A stretch of DNA of 13,041 nucleotides, from assembly GCA_021805485.1 (NCBI GenBank), contig JAJZFF010000168.1, forward strand, positions 7,265 to 20,305, written 5' to 3'. Each line of letters opens with the position of its first letter. Position 1 is the stretch's first letter. The notes below the pieces were generated by a model. The model was not told where the DNA came from. It made no database searches and saw nothing but the letters and a program-made list of their open reading frames with translations. Of the stretch, positions 7,830 to 13,041 are shown piece by piece. This stretch comes from Pseudomonadota bacterium. GTDB lineage: Bacteria > Pseudomonadota > Alphaproteobacteria > Acetobacterales > Acetobacteraceae. The position numbers were made by a program, and so were the translations under genes.

Positions 7830-8307
7830 TGCTCGTCTCCTGCGTCCCCTCGATCGCGGCGATCAGCGCGTGCCAGGGCAATGTCGCGCACTTCACCCGC
7901 GACGGAAATTCATGCACGCCTGCGAGCGGGCGCAGACGTTCGAGCTTCTCGGCCAGCGCCGCGCTCTGCTCCGATGCCTCGCGCGCGGCGCTGCCATGCT
8001 TCGCCATCTCGCGAAAGGCGCTGAACAGCGCGCGGACCTCATCGACCGAAGTGCCGGCGACGACCTCGGCCATGAGATCCGCGGAGGCGACGCTGATGGC
8101 GCAGCCACGGGCCTCGAAGCCCGCCCTCTCGACATGGCCGTCGGCCGCGTATTTCAGCCATAGCTGGATCCGGTCGCCGCACATCGGATTGTCGCCCTTG
8201 GCGGCGGCGTCGAAGGCGGCGAGACGGCCGGCATGGCGCGGATGGCGGCCGTGATCGAGGATCACGTCCTGGTAGAGATCGCGCAGTGCTTCGAAGCTTT
8301 CGGACAT
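7822..8307 (-). CDS. sufU: SufU-type zinc-dependent sulfurtransferase (NifU/IscU-like fold)
   Basis: 161 residues. SufU accepts persulfide sulfur from SufS and hands it to the SufBCD scaffold; in Gram-positive bacteria it is a zinc protein and not itself the cluster scaffold. The zinc/active-site residues are visible: Cys43 and Asp45 in GDNPMCGD, Cys69 in ARGCAIS, and Cys140 in SRVKCATLPW. A segment of about 50 residues (roughly 86-135) lies between the second and third cysteine regions, including the extra stretch that separates SufU from classical IscU; the IscU LPPVK motif is absent. The ATG at 8307 shares one base with the sufS stop (TGATG). The frame runs open to 8820, but upstream residues are Arg/Ala-rich shadow of sufS. 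No sufE is visible, so SufU is probably the partner of SufS here. Older annotations would say NifU-like or IscU-like. Confidence 0.94.
   Translation of the reverse strand: MSESFEALRDLYQDVILDHGRHPRHAGRLAAFDAAAKGDNPMCGDRIQLWLKYAADGHVERAGFEARGCAISVASADLMAEVVAGTSVDEVRALFSAFREMAKHGSAAREASEQSAALAEKLERLRPLAGVHEFPSRVKCATLPWHALIAAIEGTQETSSE
7837..7841 (-). promoter_or_regulatory. Shine-Dalgarno of sufT, inside sufU
   Basis: AGGAG on the minus strand, 7 nt before the GTG start at 7829 and wholly within the last codons of sufU. It supports the GTG start and coupling of sufT translation to sufU. Confidence 0.6.
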
Positions 8308-9542
8308 CAGGCGAAGAACTCCCGCACCCGCTCGAGGCCGGTGGCGAGCGCTTCGATCTCGGCCTCGGTCGTGTAGAGGCCGAAGCTCGCGCGCGCCGTG
8401 CTGTCGAGCCCGAAGCGCCGCATCAGCGGCTCCGCGCAATGATGCCCGGCGCGCACGGCGATGCCCTGCCGATCGAGCAGGGTGGCGACGTCGTGCGCAT
8501 GGGCGTTGGCGAGCATGAAACTGACGACGCCGCCGCGATCCTGGGCGCGGCCCAGAATCTCGACCCCCTCGATCGCGGCGAGCCGCGCCAGGGCGTGATC
8601 GGTGAGCCGCGCCTCGTGCGCTCCGATGGCGTCGTAGCCGATCGCCTCGACATAGCGGATCGCCGCCGACAGACCGGCGGCCTCGATGATCGCCGGCGTG
8701 CCCGCCTCGAACTTGTGCGGCACCTGCGCCCATGTCGAGCGCTCGAACGTGACCGAGGAAATCATGTCGCCGCCGCCGAGAAAGGGCGGCATCGCTTCGA
8801 GCAGCGCGCGCCGGCCCCACAGCACGCCGATGCCGGTCGGGCCGTAGAGCTTGTGGCCGGTGAAGACGTAGAAATCGGCATCCAGCGCCTGCACGTCCAC
8901 GCGCCGATGCACGATCGCCTGCGAGCCATCCAGCAGGATTTTCGCCCCATGCGCATGCGCGATGCGAACGAGACGCTCGGCCGGCGTCACCGTGCCGAGG
9001 ACGTTGGACATATGGGTGATGGCGACCAGCCCGACCATGCCGTCCGCGAGCAGCGCCTCGTAGGCGGCGAGATCGAGCTCGCCGGCATCGGTGACCGGCG
9101 CGACGCGGAGCCCGACGCCATGCGCATCGCGCAGCATCTGCCAGGGGACGATGTTGGAGTGGTGCTCCATCTCCGAGATCAGGACCGCCTGGCCGGGGCG
9201 CAGCACGCCGCGGCCATAGCTGTGGGCCACCAGGTTGATCGCCTCGGTGCTGTTGCGCGTGAACACGATCTCGGCGCGTTCGGGCGCATTGAGCAGGCGG
9301 GCGACGTCGTCGCGCGTCGCCTCGTAGGCGTCGGTGGCGCGCTCGCTCATCCAGTGCAGGCCGCGATGGACGTTGGCGTATTGCGTCTCCATCGTCACGC
9401 GCATCGCCTCGATCACCGCGCGCGGCTTCTGCGCCGAGGCGGCGCTGTCGAGATAGACCAGATCCCGCCCGTGCACGCGCTGCGTCAGGATCGGGAAATC
9501 GGCGCGCAGCCGCGCCATGCCGGTGGCGTCATGCCGGGTCAT
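8307..9542 (-). CDS. sufS: Cysteine desulfurase SufS (group II)
   Basis: 411 residues. PLP enzyme converting L-cysteine to L-alanine, leaving a persulfide on its active-site cysteine for transfer to SufU. Landmarks: EMEHHSN at 124-130 (His stacked on PLP), ITHMSNVLG near 175-183, Schiff-base Lys231 in VFTGHKLYGPTG, and catalytic Cys369 in RAGHHCAEPL. The short segment around that cysteine is typical of group II (SufS/CsdA) enzymes, unlike IscS. His350, 19 residues before the cysteine, matches the histidine that swaps onto SufU zinc in Bacillus SufS. Start: ATG 9542 overlaps the sufD stop as ATGA, with GGGAG (9553-9557) 10 nt upstream; an alternative ATG at 9518 lacks a ribosome site and would remove only 8 residues. 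The frame extends to 9740, but that part is shadow of sufD. Confidence 0.97.
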   Translation of the reverse strand: MTRHDATGMARLRADFPILTQRVHGRDLVYLDSAASAQKPRAVIEAMRVTMETQYANVHRGLHWMSERATDAYEATRDDVARLLNAPERAEIVFTRNSTEAINLVAHSYGRGVLRPGQAVLISEMEHHSNIVPWQMLRDAHGVGLRVAPVTDAGELDLAAYEALLADGMVGLVAITHMSNVLGTVTPAERLVRIAHAHGAKILLDGSQAIVHRRVDVQALDADFYVFTGHKLYGPTGIGVLWGRRALLEAMPPFLGGGDMISSVTFERSTWAQVPHKFEAGTPAIIEAAGLSAAIRYVEAIGYDAIGAHEARLTDHALARLAAIEGVEILGRAQDRGGVVSFMLANAHAHDVATLLDRQGIAVRAGHHCAEPLMRRFGLDSTARASFGLYTTEAEIEALATGLERVREFFA

Positions 9543-10804
9543 GCCGGCCGCGCTCCCAGCCACGCCGCGATCGCCGATTCCGCCAGCCCGCGCGCGCCCG
9601 CATGGGGCAGCGCCGCCACCGTCTCGGCGAGGAAGGCGTGCACCAGCATGCCGCGCGCCTCCGCCCGCGGTACGCCACGGCTCTGGAGATAGAAGAGCTG
9701 ATCCGCATCCAGCTCGCCGATGGTGGCGCCGTGGCTGCACTTCACATCGTCGGCGTAGATTTCGAGCTGCGGCTTGGTGTCCATCTCGGCGTCCGGCGAG
9801 AGCAGCAGCGCCTGGCTCATCTGGTAGCCGTCGCTCTTCTGCGCGCCACGCGCGACCTCCACCCGGCCCTGGAACACGCCGCGCGCCTGGCCGTCGAGCA
9901 CCGTGCGCACGCTCTGGCGCGAGGCGCAGTGCGGCGCGGCGTGACGGACGATGGTGGTGATGTCCGCATGCCGGGCCTCACCGAGCGCCTGTGCCGCGCG
10001 CAGGGCGAAGCGCGCGCCCGGCCCGGCGAGCGTGACATCGATCTCGCTGCGCACCAGGCGGGCGCCGAGATGGAGCAGAAACAACTCGTAGCTGCCACCA
10101 TCCGCGATCTCGGCGTAGGTGCCGGAGAGATGGAAAGCGCTGTGCGATTCCTCCTGCAGGCGTACGGCGACGAGCGCCGCACCCGCGCCGACCTGCAGCT
10201 CCGTGAGCGGGTTGTGCAGATAGACGCCGTCCCCGCGCGAGAGTTCGAGCAGCGTCAGCCGCGCGCCGGCGTTAAGCCGGATGGCATGGCGCGGATGGAA
10301 GTCGACCGGATGGTGCGCCGCCTCGGAGGCGAGGCTGATCACCGCGAGCACGCCGGCATCGACGCCCTCGGGCACCTCGATCCGCACGCCATCCTCCGCC
10401 AGCATGGTGTTCAGCGCCGCCATCGCGTCGCGCCCGCCGCCGGGCAGCGCGCCGAACTCCGGCGCGGCGGCAAATCCGCTGATGTGCACGCCATCCGGCA
10501 GCACCGAGAGATCCGGCTGCACGCGGCCATCGACCAGAACCAGCCGCGGCATGCCGAGTTCGGGCAGCAGCGCGGATGGCGCGCGCGCATCGGCGAGGGC
10601 GGCGAGCGGCGCGTGGAAGGCGATCTCGGTGAGGGCGCGGAGCGGGGTGTATTTCCACGCCTCATCGCGCGGACCCGGCAAGCCACTCGCGGCGAACGCC
10701 GCCGCCGCCGCCTGCCGCGCCGCGCCGTCGCCGGGCAGGTGGTCGCGCAGGCCCTCGTAGCGCGCGAGGAACGAATGCGCCGTTTCCGCCAGCGCAGCGC
10801 TCAT
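9539..10804 (-). CDS. sufD: Fe-S cluster scaffold component SufD
   Basis: 421 residues. SufD pairs with SufB, and the heterodimer sits on two SufC ATPases to form the SufBC2D scaffold. The central and C-terminal part is a beta-helix core domain related to SufB. The conserved motif KCSHGATIGELDADQLFYL is present with Cys356 and His358; the latter corresponds to E. coli SufD His360, needed for cluster assembly at the SufB-SufD interface. The N-terminal region has the typical PRDEAWKYTPL (about 45-55). Start at ATG 10804 is supported by GGAGG (10809-10813) 4 nt upstream and by the ATGA overlap with the sufC stop. It in turn overlaps sufS by 4 nt. Length agrees with E. coli SufD (423). Confidence 0.97.
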   Translation of the reverse strand: MSAALAETAHSFLARYEGLRDHLPGDGAARQAAAAAFAASGLPGPRDEAWKYTPLRALTEIAFHAPLAALADARAPSALLPELGMPRLVLVDGRVQPDLSVLPDGVHISGFAAAPEFGALPGGGRDAMAALNTMLAEDGVRIEVPEGVDAGVLAVISLASEAAHHPVDFHPRHAIRLNAGARLTLLELSRGDGVYLHNPLTELQVGAGAALVAVRLQEESHSAFHLSGTYAEIADGGSYELFLLHLGARLVRSEIDVTLAGPGARFALRAAQALGEARHADITTIVRHAAPHCASRQSVRTVLDGQARGVFQGRVEVARGAQKSDGYQMSQALLLSPDAEMDTKPQLEIYADDVKCSHGATIGELDADQLFYLQSRGVPRAEARGMLVHAFLAETVAALPHAGARGLAESAIAAWLGARPA

Positions 10805-11550
10805 GCCGCCTCCGCCGCGATGGCCGCGTAGCCGTCCGCTTCGAGCGCGTGTGCGAGCTCGGGGCCGCCGGAGCGGACGATGCGCCCGCCCACCAGCACA
10901 TGCACCCGGTCGGGCACGATGTAGTCGAGCAGACGCTGATAATGGGTGATGACCAGGGCAGAGAAATTCGGTCCGCGCAGCGCATTGACGCCCTCGGCCA
11001 CGATCTTCAGCGCGTCGATGTCGAGCCCGCTGTCGGTCTCGTCGAGGATCGCCAGGCGTGGGCGCAACAGCGCCATCTGCAGCACCTCGTTGCGCTTCTT
11101 CTCGCCGCCGGAGAAGCCGACATTGACATTGCGCTTGAGCATGTCGTCCGGCATCGAAAGCTGCTTCGTCGCCGCGCGTGCGAGCTTGAGGAACTGAACC
11201 GCGTCCAGCTCGCTCTCGCCACGCGCGCGCCGCTGCGCGTTCAGGGCCGTGCGGAGGAAGTTCGCATTGCCGACGCCGGGCAGTTCGACAGGATACTGGA
11301 AGGCCAGGAACAGACCGGCGGCGGCCCGCTCGTCCGGCGTCATCGCCAGCAGGTCGGCGCCGTCCAGCCGTGCCGATCCGGACGTCACCGCGTAGCCGTC
11401 ACGCCCGGCCAGGACGTAGGAGAGGGTGGACTTGCCGGAGCCGTTCGGCCCCATGATGGCGTGCACCTCGCCCTGCGGCAGGGTCAGGTCGATGCCACGC
11501 AGGATGTCTTTGCCGTCGATGCTGGCGGCGAGTCCGGTGATCTGGAGCAT
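10801..11550 (-). CDS. sufC: SUF ATPase subunit SufC (ABC-type)
   Basis: 249 residues. Cytoplasmic ABC-type ATPase that drives conformational change of the SufB-SufD scaffold; not a membrane transporter. Motifs in order: Walker A GPNGSGKS at 34-41, Q-loop Gln85 (FQYPVELPGV), the SufC-type signature FSGGEKKRNE at 146-155, Walker B LAILDE with Asp170 and Glu171, D-loop SGLD from 174, and H-loop His203 (ITHYQR). SGGEKKRNE and DETDSGLDIDAL are hallmarks of SufC among ABC ATPases. The ATG at 11550 follows the sufB stop by 11 bp, with an AAGGG (11559-11563) overlapping the sufB TAA 8 nt upstream. The open frame to 11838 is shadow of sufB. Length matches E. coli SufC (248). Confidence 0.98.
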   Translation of the reverse strand: MLQITGLAASIDGKDILRGIDLTLPQGEVHAIMGPNGSGKSTLSYVLAGRDGYAVTSGSARLDGADLLAMTPDERAAAGLFLAFQYPVELPGVGNANFLRTALNAQRRARGESELDAVQFLKLARAATKQLSMPDDMLKRNVNVGFSGGEKKRNEVLQMALLRPRLAILDETDSGLDIDALKIVAEGVNALRGPNFSALVITHYQRLLDYIVPDRVHVLVGGRIVRSGGPELAHALEADGYAAIAAEAA

Positions 11551-11561
11551 GCGTTCGTCCC

Positions 11562-13041
<1,480 letters not shown>

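Noticed and set aside
6300..8024. 574-codon open frame on the plus strand running from glnE into the suf region
   Set aside because: It is out of frame with glnE and then antisense to sufA, sufT and sufU, all of which have clear conserved residues.
8308..8820. N-terminal extension of the sufU frame to 8820
   Set aside because: The extra residues are Arg-rich shadow of sufS; the family N-terminus starts at the ATG overlapping the sufS stop.
8286..9692. 468-codon plus-strand frame opposite sufS
   Set aside because: Antisense shadow of a gene with intact PLP lysine and catalytic cysteine; composition is Arg/His/Asp/Gly-rich with no domain.
9602..10831. 409-codon plus-strand frame opposite sufD
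   Set aside because: Antisense shadow of sufD; no recognisable motif.

Overview
The window is a very GC-rich, almost completely coding piece of a bacterial chromosome. Gene content points to an alphaproteobacterium: a SUF operon with sufT and sufA at its end, glnE, and an AsmA/YhdP-like protein with the C-terminal signature common in that class. The Rhodospirillales/Acetobacteraceae are my best guess, but that is an inference from GC content and protein style, not from a marker gene. I see no mobile element, CRISPR array, tRNA, rRNA or repeat.

Layout. (1) 1-699 (+): the C-terminal part of a PLP-dependent class I/II aminotransferase, cut by the window start. (2) 707-4048 (-): a large membrane-anchored AsmA/YhdP-like protein, convergent with the aminotransferase (7 bp between stops). 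(3) 4066-7041 (+): glnE, the bifunctional glutamine synthetase adenylyltransferase/adenylyl-removing enzyme, divergent from the AsmA-like gene with only 17 bp between the two start codons. (4) 7032-13041 (-): a seven-gene SUF iron-sulfur cluster assembly operon in transcription order sufB-sufC-sufD-sufS-sufU-sufT-sufA. The sufB start lies just beyond the right edge, and the last gene, sufA, overlaps the 3' end of glnE by 10 bp, tail to tail.

How the genes work together. SufS takes sulfur from cysteine as a persulfide, and SufU (used here in place of SufE) accepts it. The SufB-SufC-SufD ATPase scaffold builds the cluster, and SufT and the A-type protein SufA act in maturation or delivery to target proteins. 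The cassette is tightly packed: four junctions overlap (4, 4, 1 and 8 nt) and two have gaps of 11-12 nt that carry or overlap a Shine-Dalgarno sequence. This implies one transcript with translational coupling. Its promoter and any IscR/RirA-type regulator lie beyond the right edge. GlnE is a separate nitrogen-control function, and the AsmA-like protein is an envelope function. Neither has an obvious functional link to SUF.

Only 47 bases (700-706, 4049-4065, 7416-7427, 11551-11561) fall outside genes, so there is almost no room for separate promoters or terminators. The many other long open frames, some above 700 codons, are antisense shadows caused by high GC. I did not find a convincing undescribed system. 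The most informative observation is that SufS carries the SufU-type zinc-swap histidine, which matches the presence of SufU.
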